Shown here piece by piece: positions 52,447-61,964 of a stretch of DNA of 64,000 nt. Under the pieces are notes generated by a model that saw only the letters and a list, made by a program, of their open reading frames with translations, made no database searches and was not told where the DNA came from. The translations under genes and the position numbers were made by a program. Source of the DNA: Aldersonia kunmingensis. GTDB lineage: Bacteria; Actinomycetota; Actinomycetes; Mycobacteriales; Mycobacteriaceae. How positions within the stretch are numbered: position 1 is the stretch's first letter; each line of letters starts with the position of its first letter. The stretch covers positions 46,539 through 110,538 of the forward strand of contig NZ_LRRB01000111.1 in assembly GCF_001646865.1 (NCBI RefSeq), written 5' to 3'.

Positions 52447-53697
52447 GTGACTACCACCGTTCCCCCCGAGCGCAGCACGAGCGCCATCGCCAGACAGGCC
52501 ATTCCGGCGCTCATCATCGGTATCGGCACCGCGCTCGCGTACGTCGGCGTATCCGCCGTTGCCGATCAGTTCGAGCACGTCCTGTGGGACTGGTTGCCGG
52601 AGACGCTCGGAACTGACGGCGCGAATCGCTGGTGGATTTTCGGCATGCTCACTGCGACGGGCGTCGCTGTCGGCCTCATCGTCTGGCTGGTGCCTGGCCA
52701 CGCCGGCACCGATCCCGCAACGACGGAATTGGTCTCCGAACCGCCTCCGTTGGTCGTGCTTCCCGGCATCATGCTTGCTCTCATAGTCGGGCTCGCCGGA
52801 GGCGTCAGCCTTGGCCCGGAGAATCCGATCATCGCCATCAACGTCGGGCTCGCGGCGTGGCTGCTGTCAAAGATAGTGGCCGGCGCCCCGGCCGAGTTCG
52901 CGGTTCTGCTTGCGGTGTCAGGCACGCTCGGCGCAATGTTCGGCACGCCGATCGCGGCCGCGCTGCTGCTCACCGAGATGAAAGCGATGCACCAGCGCGG
53001 CGAGTTGTGGGACAACATGTTCGCGCCGCTCGTCGCGGCCGGCATCGCCGGAATCACCACGGACCTGCTCTCCTCGGGTATGTCGCTGTCGGTGGGAATC
53101 CCATCGATGGGCCAGCCCGGCTACTGGGATGTGCTCACCGGCGCAGTAATCGCACTCGCGGCGGCCCTGCTCGGCCTCGTCGCGGTGTATCTGTTCGATC
53201 CGATGCACACGCTCTTCCACCGGCTACCGAACCCCTTGATCACGCTCACTCTTGGCGGCCTCGTCCTTGGCATCCTCGGCGCGATCGGCGGCGAGATCAC
53301 GCTGTTCAAGGGCCTCGATCAGATGGGCGAACTCGCATCGACCGTCGGCGACTACACGGTGGCGGGGCTGCTCCTCATCGTGGTGGTGAAGATCGGCGCG
53401 CTGCTGGTCGCGGCGGCCGCGGGGTTCCGCGGCGGACGGATCTTTCCGTCCGTCTTCGTCGGGTTGGCGATCGGTGAGGTTGCCCACGCGATCGACAATG
53501 ACATCCCCTTGGCCTTGGCCGTGGGCTGCGGCATTCTCGGCTTCGTGCTGGCCGTGAACCGGTCGGGCTGGCTGGCCTTGTTTCTCGGCGTGGCAGTGGT
53601 CGGACAGGTCGTCGTGCTGCCGGTGCTGTGCCTGACCATCCTGCCGGTGTGGCTACTGGTGTCGGCCCGGCCGAAGATGATCGCAGCGCCGGAATGA
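52447..53697 (+). CDS. ClC-family chloride channel/transporter-like protein
   Basis: 416 residues from the GTG at 52447 with GGAGG upstream. Ten or more helices. ClC selectivity motifs are present in modified form: GVSLGPENPIIAIN (GxExP-like), SGTLGAMFGTPIAAALLL, and AAGFRGGRIFPSVFVGLAIG (GxFxP-like). The GPENP variant is as in YfeO-like ion channel proteins. It probably moves chloride or fluoride across the plasma membrane. It is the only intact gene in the 49.9-55.3 kb decayed region. Confidence 0.88.
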   Translation: MTTTVPPERSTSAIARQAIPALIIGIGTALAYVGVSAVADQFEHVLWDWLPETLGTDGANRWWIFGMLTATGVAVGLIVWLVPGHAGTDPATTELVSEPPPLVVLPGIMLALIVGLAGGVSLGPENPIIAINVGLAAWLLSKIVAGAPAEFAVLLAVSGTLGAMFGTPIAAALLLTEMKAMHQRGELWDNMFAPLVAAGIAGITTDLLSSGMSLSVGIPSMGQPGYWDVLTGAVIALAAALLGLVAVYLFDPMHTLFHRLPNPLITLTLGGLVLGILGAIGGEITLFKGLDQMGELASTVGDYTVAGLLLIVVVKIGALLVAAAAGFRGGRIFPSVFVGLAIGEVAHAIDNDIPLALAVGCGILGFVLAVNRSGWLALFLGVAVVGQVVVLPVLCLTILPVWLLVSARPKMIAAPE

Positions 53698-53738
53698 CCG
53701 GAGCCGTCCGGTGCCGCGCACGGCAGGTGACCGGGGCG

Positions 53739-54720
53739 TCACGGACCGGTGGTCGGTACGCCCGGTGGTGGCTCGCTCAGTTCCCGCCCACTGGGCGCCG
53801 ACGGCCCGAACAGGTCCGGAATGCCGTTCGGCGACGGGAGTGGATTTGGCCCCGGCACCGGCGCAGGCAGGAGCGAACTCAATCCAGACCCGGGTCCCGA
53901 TTCCGACGACTCGAGGCCGAGATTCCCGAGATCACGCTCGTTGAGGTTCGAACCGAATGATCCACTCGATCCGCCTTCCTCTGGCACTTCGACGTTGAAC
54001 CGTCCCCCGGTACGGCGGCCAGACCTCTTCATATGTCCCTGTCGCGCAGATGGCTCGGGTCAGCTCGACATCGAATACCGGCCATGGGCGGTGACACTTG
54101 CGTGAAGATCTGCTTGTACACCTTGCCGCTCAGGTCGAGGTTGAAGCCCACCAGGTTCGTCCCGCCTGAGAACCCGTAACCAAATACCGGACTCGGGCTC
54201 GGGTTCTGGCTGTTTTCCACTTGGATAGGCCACCAGGCCCCAGGTCGATATCCTCGCGAAAACCGGCGGTTTGGAATACTTGCTTACCCCGTCAGGCTCG
54301 TCCATTACCACCCCACCAGAGGACGGGCATGTCACCGTGGCTTGCGTGATCGCATTGAATTCGATCATCACCTCGATCTCAACACCGGATATTCGGCAAC
54401 CGACTGGCCGAGCGAATTCGTCTCCCACACAATGACTTCCGAGCTTCCGCGGCTGCGAGATGTAGCGCCGGAGGTCGCCGTCCCCGACCTGCCCGATGCC
54501 GAGGTGCTCGCCTGGCTGATTGGACGGCCTACGCGCGAGGGGTTGCCGGAGTTGCCCGCTTGGCCGTTCTGATCGCCGTTTGATCCGCAACCATCCATCG
54601 TGCCGATTCCGGAACGACCCAACCGCCAGGCGCGTCCTCCTATCCGTATCGACTGATTCGGGACGGCAGCGGTCGCGCGGGTCGCGGAGCTTCTCGATCG
54701 ACTGGCGGAGACCGTAGCGC
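53739..54720 (-). pseudogene. Frameshifted secreted protein gene with Pro/Gly-rich tail
   Basis: Consecutive minus-strand segments in different frames read like one protein: SSEVIVWETNSLGQSVAEYP, then VEIEVMIEFNAITQATVTCP and KPPVFARISTWGLVAY, then PVFGYGFSGGTNLVGFNLDL and VYKQIFTQVSPPMAG, and finally GGSSGSFGSNLNERDLGNLG with PVPGPNPLPSPNGIPDLFGP at the end. No intact frame spans them. The beta-rich centre and Pro/Gly-rich end recall the pseudogene at 50970-52233, so the two may be distant relatives. Family not recognised. Confidence 0.5.
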
Positions 54721-54767
54721 ACCAAGCCCATAACATCAGGGGCGAAACTGCTTGCCGCGATAATCAA

Positions 54768-55232
54768 TTGCACGCATATACGGCAACGGTCGCCAAGATC
54801 GCCGCCACGGTGCGGGTGGCTGGCGCTAACTACACCGATCAGGACAGCGCGTCCGGACGCGAGCACAGCGGGGAACCGACCTGCCGTGAAACTGCCGCCA
54901 TGATTCTCCCCGCCCTCGTCGTGTGCGTGATTTCGGCGTGCTCGTCCACCGAGACACCGAACCAGGCGCAACCCGATGCCACCGCGCCGTCAAAGACCGT
55001 GCTGGGTCAAGCTCGCTGCATACGTGGGATGGATCGAATAAGTTCCAAGGCCTGCACGGTAATCCTCAAGACCGACTACGGATTTCGCCGCCGTCGACAG
55101 GGCATCACCGGCCGAGGAGCGAAGGGCGGCGTCGACATCTGCCAGGAAATCACCCGGATCGCCACCGTCATCGAACCGTCACTGCACAAGGGCGAACCGA
55201 CGCGACCGCGGCGTAGCCACCGACCGTCGTGA
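54768..55232 (+). pseudogene. Decayed lipoprotein (DUF3558-like?)
   Basis: Within an open frame of 154 codons, the stretch from an ATG at 54900 reads MILPALVVCVISACSSTETP, a recognisable lipobox (ISAC) with Ser/Thr-rich linker. After TVLGQ the frame loses protein character, and a neighbouring frame gives HTWDGSNKFQGLHGNPQD, while the tail GGVDICQEITRIATVIEPSL looks natural again. This is best explained by two frameshifts in a small lipoprotein gene; DUF3558 is a guess from the tail pattern. The remaining 55233-55310 shows nothing. Confidence 0.4.
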
Positions 55233-55310
55233 GGGCGAACTTCGTATACCGGGGCAAAGCTTGCCTCCATTCGCACATTTCACACCCGGGAATGCGCGGT
55301 GACTCAAGTG

Positions 55311-56594
55311 TTACTTCGGAGCCAGAAACGCCGCCAACGCCTCGGCATACGCCGCCACATCGTTCGCGCCCATCAACTCCCGCGAAGAGTGCATCGCCAG
55401 CTGCGCTGCGCCCACGTCCACCGTCGACATCCCCGTCCGGGCCGCGGTAAGCGGGCCGATCGTCGAACCGCACGGCAGGTCTGCGCGGTGGACGTACCGC
55501 TGGAGCGGTACGCCGGCCTGTTCGCAGGCCATCGCGAACGCACCCGCGCCGACAGCGTCGGTGGCGTAGCGCAGGTTCTGGTTGACCTTGAGCACCGGTC
55601 CCCCGTTGACCTCGATCCGGTGCGCGGGCTCGTGCCGTTCCGCGTAGTTCGGATGTGTCGCATGCGCCATATCCCCTGACGCACAGACCGAATCCGCCAT
55701 CGTTCGCAGGAACGCTTCTCGGTCACCGCCTCGGGCGAGCACGATCCGCTCGAGCACAGTGATGAGCAAATCCGATTGCGCACCGCGATCCGACGTGCTC
55801 CCGACCTCCTCGTGATCGAACAACGCCAGCACCGGAATGCGGTCGGTCGCCCGATCTGCTGCGGATATCAGCGCCTGAGTCCCCGCATAGCAGGTGCCCT
55901 GGTTGTCCAGCCGCGGCGCGCTGACCAACTCATAGTCCACTCCGATTCGGCCGCTCGGCGCGAGGTCGTGCGTCATGAGTTCCCAGCCGAGGATATCGGC
56001 GGGGTCTGCGCCGGCCTCGGTCGCGATGAACTCGGTGAACGACCGCGCCGATGTCCCGACACCCCACACCGCGTTCAGGTGGCGCTGCGGATCGAGCTGC
56101 ACGCCCTTCCGGTCCTCGGACAGGTGAATCGCGAGCTGCGGCACGCGCAGAATCGGGCGATCGACCCGGACCAGCTGCTGTCGTGCGCCTTTCGTATCAC
56201 GCACGGCCACACGGCCGGACAGGCCAAGGTCGCGGTCGAGCCAGGAGTTGAGCCAGGCGCCGCCGTACGGCTCCAGCCCGACGAGTTGCCAACCCGCCGA
56301 GGATAGATCCGGGTGCTGTTTGACCCGCAGGTTCGGACTGTCGGTGTGGCCGCCGACGACACGGAACGGCCGCGTCGGGTCGTCGGTCGTGGCCCATGCG
56401 ACGAGCGATCCACCGCGCAGCACGTAGTAGCGGCCCGGCTTGCTCGGCCAGGCATCCCGTTCGGCGAGCCGCACGAAACCGTGTGCGGAGAGCTCGGCGG
56501 CAACCGTCCCGCAGACATGGAAGGGAGACGGCGAGGAATCGATAAAGCCGCACAACAGCTCGGCGCTGGCATCGGTGCGTCGGGTCGGGCTCAT
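55311..56594 (-). CDS. pepC: M18-family aminopeptidase (aspartyl aminopeptidase type)
   Basis: 427 residues, usual size. Zinc ligands and blocks of M18: [74 protein letters not shown] and [16 protein letters not shown] cytosolic dinuclear-zinc enzyme releasing N-terminal acidic or other residues. The M. tuberculosis orthologue is Rv0800. The marR gene starts 45 bp upstream on the same strand and may be co-transcribed. Confidence 0.95.
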   Translation of the reverse strand: MSPTRRTDASAELLCGFIDSSPSPFHVCGTVAAELSAHGFVRLAERDAWPSKPGRYYVLRGGSLVAWATTDDPTRPFRVVGGHTDSPNLRVKQHPDLSSAGWQLVGLEPYGGAWLNSWLDRDLGLSGRVAVRDTKGARQQLVRVDRPILRVPQLAIHLSEDRKGVQLDPQRHLNAVWGVGTSARSFTEFIATEAGADPADILGWELMTHDLAPSGRIGVDYELVSAPRLDNQGTCYAGTQALISAADRATDRIPVLALFDHEEVGSTSDRGAQSDLLITVLERIVLARGGDREAFLRTMADSVCASGDMAHATHPNYAERHEPAHRIEVNGGPVLKVNQNLRYATDAVGAGAFAMACEQAGVPLQRYVHRADLPCGSTIGPLTAARTGMSTVDVGAAQLAMHSSRELMGANDVAAYAEALAAFLAPK

Positions 56595-56639
56595 GAGCGG
56601 ATACTAAGCGCTGCCTGGGCGGTGCCGAGTGCGGGGCGG

Positions 56640-57086
56640 TCAGCCGTGCACCCGCGCGGGATTCTGCGCCGTGGCGGATACCTCGTGCAGCAACTCGACC
56701 AGTTCGTCCACCCGTTCGTCACCGAGCTGAGCACGCAGTTGTTGCTCGACGGCGAGTTCGGCGTCGTTCGCCTCGTCCACGAGCGCACGGCCGTCGGCGC
56801 TGAGTATGACGATCACCTGACGCCGATCGACGGCCGAGATACCGCGCTCGACGAGACCGCGGGCGACGAGTGTGTCGATCGATCGGGTCGCCGAACTCGC
56901 GGGCAATTGGGTACGCCGCGCCAACTCGCTCATCGTGATGCCCCCGCCCGCCGACAGGCTCGACAGCACGCTCCAACTGTCGGTGGTGATTCCGCGATTG
57001 CGGAGCACCGAGTCCAGTCGGTGCACCCAACAGCGATCGGCGCTTCGCAGCGCCCGACTGAGCGAATTCCTGCCGACAACGATCAT
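56640..57086 (-). CDS. MarR-family regulator, divergent from R2lox
   Basis: 148 residues from the ATG at 57086 with GGGAG upstream; a longer frame runs through the promoter region. Winged helix: TDSWSVLSSLSAGGGITMSE, LARRTQLPASSATRSIDTL, then the wing GISAVDRRQVIVILSADG (D-x-R motif). Helical dimerisation parts on both ends. The 219-bp divergent promoter to the R2lox gene makes that oxidase the likely target; redox or fatty-acid signals are common for MarR proteins. Confidence 0.92.
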   Translation of the reverse strand: MIVVGRNSLSRALRSADRCWVHRLDSVLRNRGITTDSWSVLSSLSAGGGITMSELARRTQLPASSATRSIDTLVARGLVERGISAVDRRQVIVILSADGRALVDEANDAELAVEQQLRAQLGDERVDELVELLHEVSATAQNPARVHG

Positions 57087-57305
57087 GAGGAACACTCCCG
57101 CCCATGGGATCTGATCTGCGAAAAAGGATACAAGCCCTTGCGGCGCAATATGAATTGATTTCGATAAACCCAGTATTCGGATCTCATGCACAGCGGGATA
57201 TGTACCGAACATCGAACCGGACAGGCGATCCGGAAAATCATGGCAAGCATCCGCGGAGCAGGACTAGCGTGGGTCGTGCGGAACCACCGTGGAAGAAGGT
57301 CAGAA

Positions 57306-58283
57306 ATGTCCACGTCAACCACAGACCACACCTACGCCGCCGGCCGCGAAGGATTCAATTCGCTGCGCGAGGGCGGGTTCAACTGGGATTCGTTTCCCTT
57401 GCGCTTGTTCACCAAAGGCAATGCAAAATTCTGGAATCCAAGCGACCTTGATTTCAGCCGCGAAGCCGAGGACTGGGACGGGCTGAACAGCGAACAGCAA
57501 CGGAGTACGACATATCTGGTTTCACAATTCATCGCCGGGGAAGAAGCTGTCACACAGGACATTCGGCCGTTCCTAGATGCCATGGGCGCCGAGGGCCGCT
57601 TTGGCGATGAGATGTACCTGACCCAGTTCTGTTTCGAGGAAGCCAAGCACACGCAGGTGTTCCGGCTATGGATGGACGAGGTCGGGTTGACCGGCGACCT
57701 ACATCCGTTCGTCGCGGAGAACCCCTACTACCGCCAGCTGTTCTACGAAGAGTTGCCCGGTTCGCTCGGCGACCTCACCACCGACCCGAGTCCGGTCAAC
57801 CAGATCAAGGCCAGCGTCACCTACAACCACGTCATCGAGGGCAGCCTCGCGCTCACCGGTTACTACGCGTGGCAGAAGGTATGCACCAAGGAAGGCATCT
57901 TCCCCGGCATGCAGGACCTCGTGAAGCGCATCGGCGACGATGAGCGCCGGCACATGGCCTGGGGCACCTTCACCTGCCGTAGGCACGTCGCCGCGGATGA
58001 CCGGCTCTGGGATGTGGTGCAGGAGCGCATGGTCGAACTCATGCCGCTCGCGCTGGGCATGATCGAGTGGGTCAACAATCAGTTCCCCGTGAACCCGTTC
58101 GGCATCGACGACAAGGAGTACCTCATCTACGCCGCCGACCGCGCGCAGCGACGGCTGTCGGCGATCGAGTCGGCACGCGGGCGCCCGATCGAGGAGATCG
58201 ATACCGACTACTCGCCCGAGACGCTAGAGGACAAGTTCGGCCAGGAGGACGCCGAGGTGATGCGCGCCGCAGCAGCTGAATAA
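57306..58283 (+). CDS. R2-like ligand-binding oxidase (R2lox)
   Basis: 325 residues from the ATG at 57306. It aligns closely with M. tuberculosis R2lox (Rv0233), offset by 11 residues. Expected Mn/Fe ligands are Glu79, Glu112, His115, Glu178, Glu213 and His216 (IAGEEAVTQD, FEEAKHTQVF, HVIEGSLALTG, DDERRHMAWG). The cross-linking pair corresponding to Val71-Tyr162 is present as Val82 and Tyr173 (SVTYNH). R2lox has a heterodinuclear Mn/Fe site and binds a long-chain fatty acid; its substrate is unknown. It is not a ribonucleotide reductase subunit despite common naming. A terminator follows directly. Confidence 0.95.
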   Translation: MSTSTTDHTYAAGREGFNSLREGGFNWDSFPLRLFTKGNAKFWNPSDLDFSREAEDWDGLNSEQQRSTTYLVSQFIAGEEAVTQDIRPFLDAMGAEGRFGDEMYLTQFCFEEAKHTQVFRLWMDEVGLTGDLHPFVAENPYYRQLFYEELPGSLGDLTTDPSPVNQIKASVTYNHVIEGSLALTGYYAWQKVCTKEGIFPGMQDLVKRIGDDERRHMAWGTFTCRRHVAADDRLWDVVQERMVELMPLALGMIEWVNNQFPVNPFGIDDKEYLIYAADRAQRRLSAIESARGRPIEEIDTDYSPETLEDKFGQEDAEVMRAAAAE

Positions 58284-58285
58284 AG

Positions 58286-58318
58286 CACGAAAGGCCAACC
58301 GGCGGTTGGCCTTTCGTG
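58286..58318. terminator. Bidirectional terminator between R2lox and purQ
   Basis: A perfect 14-bp stem (CACGAAAGGCCAAC / GTTGGCCTTTCGTG) with a 5-nt loop, 2 bp after the R2lox stop and 16 bp from the convergent purQ stop. Confidence 0.9.
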
Positions 58319-58334
58319 TGGAGAACGATCTTGG

Positions 58335-59024
58335 CTAGACCGAGATAACCGAGTCCAGCACGGACAGGAACATGCCAAGCCCGTCGTCGCTCGGTCCGGT
58401 GAGCGGTTCGGTGGCGTGCTCGGGGTGCGGCATCAGACCGACCACGCGGCCGTTCGACGACGACACGCCCGCGATGCCGCGCTGCGAACCGTTCGGGTTC
58501 TCACCGGCGTAGCGGAACACCACGCGGCCCTCGCCCTCGAGCTTGTCGAGCACCTGCTCGGACGCCTGGTAGCGGCCCTCGCCGGACTTCAGCGGGACGA
58601 GGATCTCCGCGCCCGTCTCGTAGCGGCTCGACCACGCGGTGTTGTTCGCCTCGACGCGCAGCCACTGGTCACGGCAGATGAAGTGCAGGCCCTCGTTCCG
58701 GGTGAGCGCGCCGGGCAGCAGGCCCGCCTCGCACAGCACCTGGAAGCCGTTGCAGATGCCCAGCACCGGAAGGCCACGGCTCGCGGCGGTGATGACCTCA
58801 CCCATGACCGGCGCAAAGCGCGCGATCGCGCCGCAACGCAGGTAGTCGCCGTAGGAGAAACCGCCGGGCACGATCACCGCGTCGACCCCCTTGAGGTCGG
58901 CGTCGCCGTGCCACAGCGACACCGGCTCGCCGCCGGCCAGCTTCACCGCGCGGGCGGCGTCGACATCGTCGAGCGTGCCCGGGAAGGTGATGACGCCGAC
59001 GCGGGCCCCTGCCGAGGCGTTCAC
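58335..59024 (-). CDS. purQ: Phosphoribosylformylglycinamidine synthase, glutaminase subunit PurQ
   Basis: 229 residues from a GTG at 59024 overlapping the purS stop (GTGA). Class I glutamine amidotransferase: [38 protein letters not shown], nucleophile Cys in [17 protein letters not shown], and the His-Glu pair in [10 protein letters not shown]. Supplies ammonia to PurL via the PurS-bridged complex. Confidence 0.97.
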   Translation of the reverse strand: MNASAGARVGVITFPGTLDDVDAARAVKLAGGEPVSLWHGDADLKGVDAVIVPGGFSYGDYLRCGAIARFAPVMGEVITAASRGLPVLGICNGFQVLCEAGLLPGALTRNEGLHFICRDQWLRVEANNTAWSSRYETGAEILVPLKSGEGRYQASEQVLDKLEGEGRVVFRYAGENPNGSQRGIAGVSSSNGRVVGLMPHPEHATEPLTGPSDDGLGMFLSVLDSVISV

Positions 59025-59254
59025 AGCCGGGTGACCTTCCACTCCTCGATCACGGTGTTGCACAGCAGCGATTCGGCGATCTGCTCGAGCTGCGCGTCAT
59101 CAACGTCATCGGCGACCTCGAGCTCGAAGCGCTTTCCCTGACGGACGTCCGCGACACCGGCGAATCCCAGGCGGGGCAGCGCACCGACGATCGCCTGTCC
59201 CTGCGGGTCGAGGATCTCGGGCTTGGGCATGACGTCGACCACGACTCGGGCCAC
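59021..59254 (-). CDS. purS: Phosphoribosylformylglycinamidine synthase subunit PurS
   Basis: 77 residues from a GTG at 59254 with AAGGAG upstream. [20 protein letters not shown] and [19 protein letters not shown] are signatures of PurS, the small homodimeric bridge between PurQ and PurL. It overlaps purQ by 4 bp. It is divergent from the MBL hydrolase gene. Confidence 0.96.
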   Translation of the reverse strand: MARVVVDVMPKPEILDPQGQAIVGALPRLGFAGVADVRQGKRFELEVADDVDDAQLEQIAESLLCNTVIEEWKVTRL

Positions 59255-59399
59255 GGGCTTGCTCCTTGTTGTTCGGTGCTGTGTTCGTGAAGTGCGGGTA
59301 CGGCAGGCGGCGGTGCGGTACTGCACCCTCGAAACTGCGGCGACCACGAAGTTTACCGCCTCCCCCGCAAGCCACGCCGAGCGTGCGCATACTGGCGGT

Positions 59400-60047
59400 A
59401 TGCGACTCGCGCACTTCAAGCATTCGTGTCTGCTCGCCGAACTCAACGGAACGCGGATCCTGTTCGACCCCGGCGTTTTTTCGCACGGTTTCGAGGGACT
59501 GACCGGGCTCGATGCGATCTTCATCACACACCAGCATCCCGACCACGTGGACAACGCTCGGCTGCCCGCGCTGATCGAGGGAAACCCCGACGCGGCGCTG
59601 TACGCGGACCCGCAGACGGCGGCCCAACTGGGCGACCCGTGGACGGCCGTCCATGCCGGCAATATCTTCGGAGTTGGCAACGTCCAGGTGACCGGAGGCG
59701 GGGGCCGGCACGCCGTCATTCACCCGGAACTTCCCGTCATCGACAACACCGTGTACCTGCTCGGCACGCCCGACAATCCGGCGCAGCTGGTGCACCCCGG
59801 CGACTCGTTGTGGGTGCCGCCGGTTCCCGTCGACGTGCTCGCCATCCCCGCCGTCGCGCCGTGGATGAAGGTCAGCGAGGCCGTCGACTACCTGCGCGCC
59901 GTGCACCCGCGCCTCGCTGTGCCGATCCACCAGGAGGTGGCGTCGGAGGGCGGTCGCGGCATCTACTACTCCCGTCTCGCCGAGATGGCGCACGAGGGCA
60001 CCGAGTTCCAGGTGCTCACCGAGGAAGACGACACCGAGGTCGCCTGA
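59400..60047 (+). CDS. MBL-fold metallo-hydrolase
   Basis: 215 residues from the ATG at 59400 (MRLAHFKHSCLLAEL). The metallo-beta-lactamase motif THQHPDHVD (HxHxDH) gives the dinuclear zinc site; further ligands lie in HPGDSLWVPP and AVPIHQEV. UlaG/RutC-like members hydrolyse phosphoesters or lactones; the substrate here is unknown. It is the Rv0786c counterpart next to purS. The gene ends just upstream of two repeat copies. Confidence 0.9.
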   Translation: MRLAHFKHSCLLAELNGTRILFDPGVFSHGFEGLTGLDAIFITHQHPDHVDNARLPALIEGNPDAALYADPQTAAQLGDPWTAVHAGNIFGVGNVQVTGGGGRHAVIHPELPVIDNTVYLLGTPDNPAQLVHPGDSLWVPPVPVDVLAIPAVAPWMKVSEAVDYLRAVHPRLAVPIHQEVASEGGRGIYYSRLAEMAHEGTEFQVLTEEDDTEVA

Positions 60048-60057
60048 CACCCTTCAC

Positions 60058-60126
60058 GAGTGCAAATTGTGTAAACGGGGCCGAAATTTCGTACCCACGA
60101 ACACAATTTGCACCCGTTTGGGCGCA
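60058..60126 (+). repeat. Dispersed palindromic repeat, copy 4
   Basis: About 69 bp. The outer stem GTGCAAATTGTGT (60060-60072) / ACACAATTTGCAC (60101-60113) is a perfect 13-bp inverted repeat with a 28-nt loop; AAACGGG and CCCGTTT offer a second, mutually exclusive stem. The central CGAAATTTCG is itself a 10-bp palindrome. Confidence 0.9.
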
Positions 60127-60132
60127 CTCCCC

Positions 60133-60202
60133 GCTGCAAACCTTCTAAACGGGGGCGAAGTTTCGCACCCACGAACACAATTCGCCCCCGTTTGGGCGCG
60201 CT
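60133..60202 (+). repeat. Dispersed palindromic repeat, copy 5
   Basis: About 70 bp, 6 bp after copy 4 in the same orientation. Here the alternative stem is perfect: AAACGGGGGCGAA (60147-60159) / TTCGCCCCCGTTT (60181-60193), 13 bp with a 21-nt loop, while the outer GTGCAAA arm is reduced to CTGCAAA. Confidence 0.9.
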
Positions 60203-60209
60203 GACCGAG

Positions 60210-61865
60210 CTACAGGTGCGCGGCGACCCCGCGGCCCGCGGCGCGGCCGGAGAAGATGCAGCCACCGAGGAAGGTTCCTTCGAGCGCACGGTAGCCGTGT
60301 ACACCGCCGCCACCGAAACCGGCGACCTCACCGGCCGCATAGAGCCCCTCGAACGGAGTGTCGTCGGGCCGGCGCACCTGCGAGTTCAGATCGGTCTCGA
60401 TGCCGCCCAACGTCTTTCGGGTCAGCAGATGCAGCCGCACCGCAATCAGCGGGCCGGCCTTCGGGTCGAGCAGCTTGTGCGGGCTCGCGACGCGAGTGAT
60501 CTTGTCCACCAAGTAATTCCGCGCCCCATGGATCGCGACCACCTGAAGATCCTTGGAATACTTGTTGTCCATCTCGCGGTCGCGAGCGACAACCTCGGCA
60601 CGCACCTGTTCGTAGTCGAGCAGGCCCTCACCGGTGAGCTTGTTCATCTTCGCGACCAGATCGGCGAGATCGTCGGAGACGAGGAAGTCCACGCCCTTTT
60701 GCCTGAACGCCTCGACCGGACCGGGCGCGCCCTTCTTCACCCGCTGCAGCAGCAGACGCATGTCCCGGCCCGTCAGGTCCGGATTCTGCTCCTGACCGGA
60801 GAGCCCGAACTCCTTCTCGATGATCTTCTGATCGAGCACGAACCAGGTGTAGTCGTAACCCGACTTGACGATGTGCTCCATCGTGCCGAGCGTGTCGAAG
60901 CCTGGATACAGCGGTACCGGAAGCCTTTTTCCGGTCGCGTCGAGCCACAGCGACGAGGGTCCGGGCACGATCCGGATGCCGTGGTTGGGCCAGATGGGAT
61001 CGCAATTTGTGATGCCCTCGGTGTAGTGCCACATCCGGTCCCGGTTGACGAGGCTCGCCCCGGCCTGCTCGGAGATGGCAAGCATGCGGCCGTCCACGTG
61101 CGCCGGCACACCGGCGAGCATGTTCTTCGGCGGCGTTCCCATCCGCTGCGGCCAGTTCTCGCGCACCATGTCGAAGTTGTGCCCAATCCCACCGGACGTG
61201 ACGATCACCGCTTGCGCGGCAAATTCGAAATCCCCGACAACTGTGCGCGAGGACTCCACTCCGCGCGCCGCGTCGGACGGTTCGAGGATCGACCCGCGCA
61301 CGCCCGTCGCCGCACCGTCCGTGAGCACGATCTCGTCCACGCGGTGACGGTGCGCGAAGCGAACCAGGCCGCGCTCCACGCCCACCTGCACGCGCCTTTC
61401 GAAAACCTCTACCAGTCCCGGACCGGTGCCCCAGGTGATGTGGAAGCGCGGTACCGAGTTGCCCGGACCGATGGCGCCATATCCGCCGCGCTCGGCCCAC
61501 TGGACAAACGGGAACAGCTTCAAGCCCTGCTGACTGAGCCACGAGTACTTCTCCCCCGCGGCAAATTCGACGTACGCCTGCGCCCACTTGCGCGGCCAGC
61601 GATCCTCGCGCTCGCGGTCGAATCCCGCGTTGCCCATCCAGTCCTGGAGGGCGAGTTCGTACGAGTCCTTGATGCCGAGCCGGCGCTGCATCGGGCTGTC
61701 CACGAACAACAGGCCACCGAAGGACCAGAATGCTTGTCCGCCAATATTGTTGGCGTTCTCCTGATCGACGATGACGACCTTGCGGCCGGCGTCGACCAAT
61801 TCGGCGGCGGCGGCCAGTCCGGCCAGCCCTGCTCCCACGACTACGACGTCGGCGACTTCGCTCAT
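60210..61865 (-). CDS. FAD-binding dehydrogenase (ketosteroid dehydrogenase/fumarate reductase-like)
   Basis: 551 residues from the ATG at 61865 (MSEVADVVVVGAG). N-terminal Rossmann FAD site VVVVGAGLAGLAAAAELVDA, NNIGGQAFWSFGGLLF, later GIGHNFDMVRENWP and the C-terminal FAD contact FEGLYAAGEVAGFGGGGVHG. The catalytic middle domain resembles flavoprotein dehydrogenases of the KstD/fumarate reductase superfamily; M. tuberculosis Rv0785 is the counterpart. The exact substrate (steroid or other enone) is not shown. Its promoter side abuts an IS607-type element, which may have altered its expression. Confidence 0.88.
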   Translation of the reverse strand: MSEVADVVVVGAGLAGLAAAAELVDAGRKVVIVDQENANNIGGQAFWSFGGLLFVDSPMQRRLGIKDSYELALQDWMGNAGFDREREDRWPRKWAQAYVEFAAGEKYSWLSQQGLKLFPFVQWAERGGYGAIGPGNSVPRFHITWGTGPGLVEVFERRVQVGVERGLVRFAHRHRVDEIVLTDGAATGVRGSILEPSDAARGVESSRTVVGDFEFAAQAVIVTSGGIGHNFDMVRENWPQRMGTPPKNMLAGVPAHVDGRMLAISEQAGASLVNRDRMWHYTEGITNCDPIWPNHGIRIVPGPSSLWLDATGKRLPVPLYPGFDTLGTMEHIVKSGYDYTWFVLDQKIIEKEFGLSGQEQNPDLTGRDMRLLLQRVKKGAPGPVEAFRQKGVDFLVSDDLADLVAKMNKLTGEGLLDYEQVRAEVVARDREMDNKYSKDLQVVAIHGARNYLVDKITRVASPHKLLDPKAGPLIAVRLHLLTRKTLGGIETDLNSQVRRPDDTPFEGLYAAGEVAGFGGGGVHGYRALEGTFLGGCIFSGRAAGRGVAAHL

Positions 61866-61964
61866 GCAGCACACCGTAGCGCGGCACAGAGGCATCGCCG
61901 AAGAGATCGGAACTGTTCCGCATTTTGTGAGTAAACGTGATCGAATGTGTGTTTGACTGAGTGT

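Noticed and set aside
57306..58283. Ribonucleotide reductase small subunit
   Set aside because: Superficially NrdB-like, but the Val-Tyr cross-link pair and the sequence throughout match R2lox, and there is no nrdE partner.
60108..61934. A 608-codon plus-strand open frame opposite the FAD dehydrogenase
   Set aside because: It is antisense to an intact dehydrogenase with clear FAD motifs; the translation has no recognisable domain and the His/Arg/Gln-rich composition of GC-rich shadow frames.
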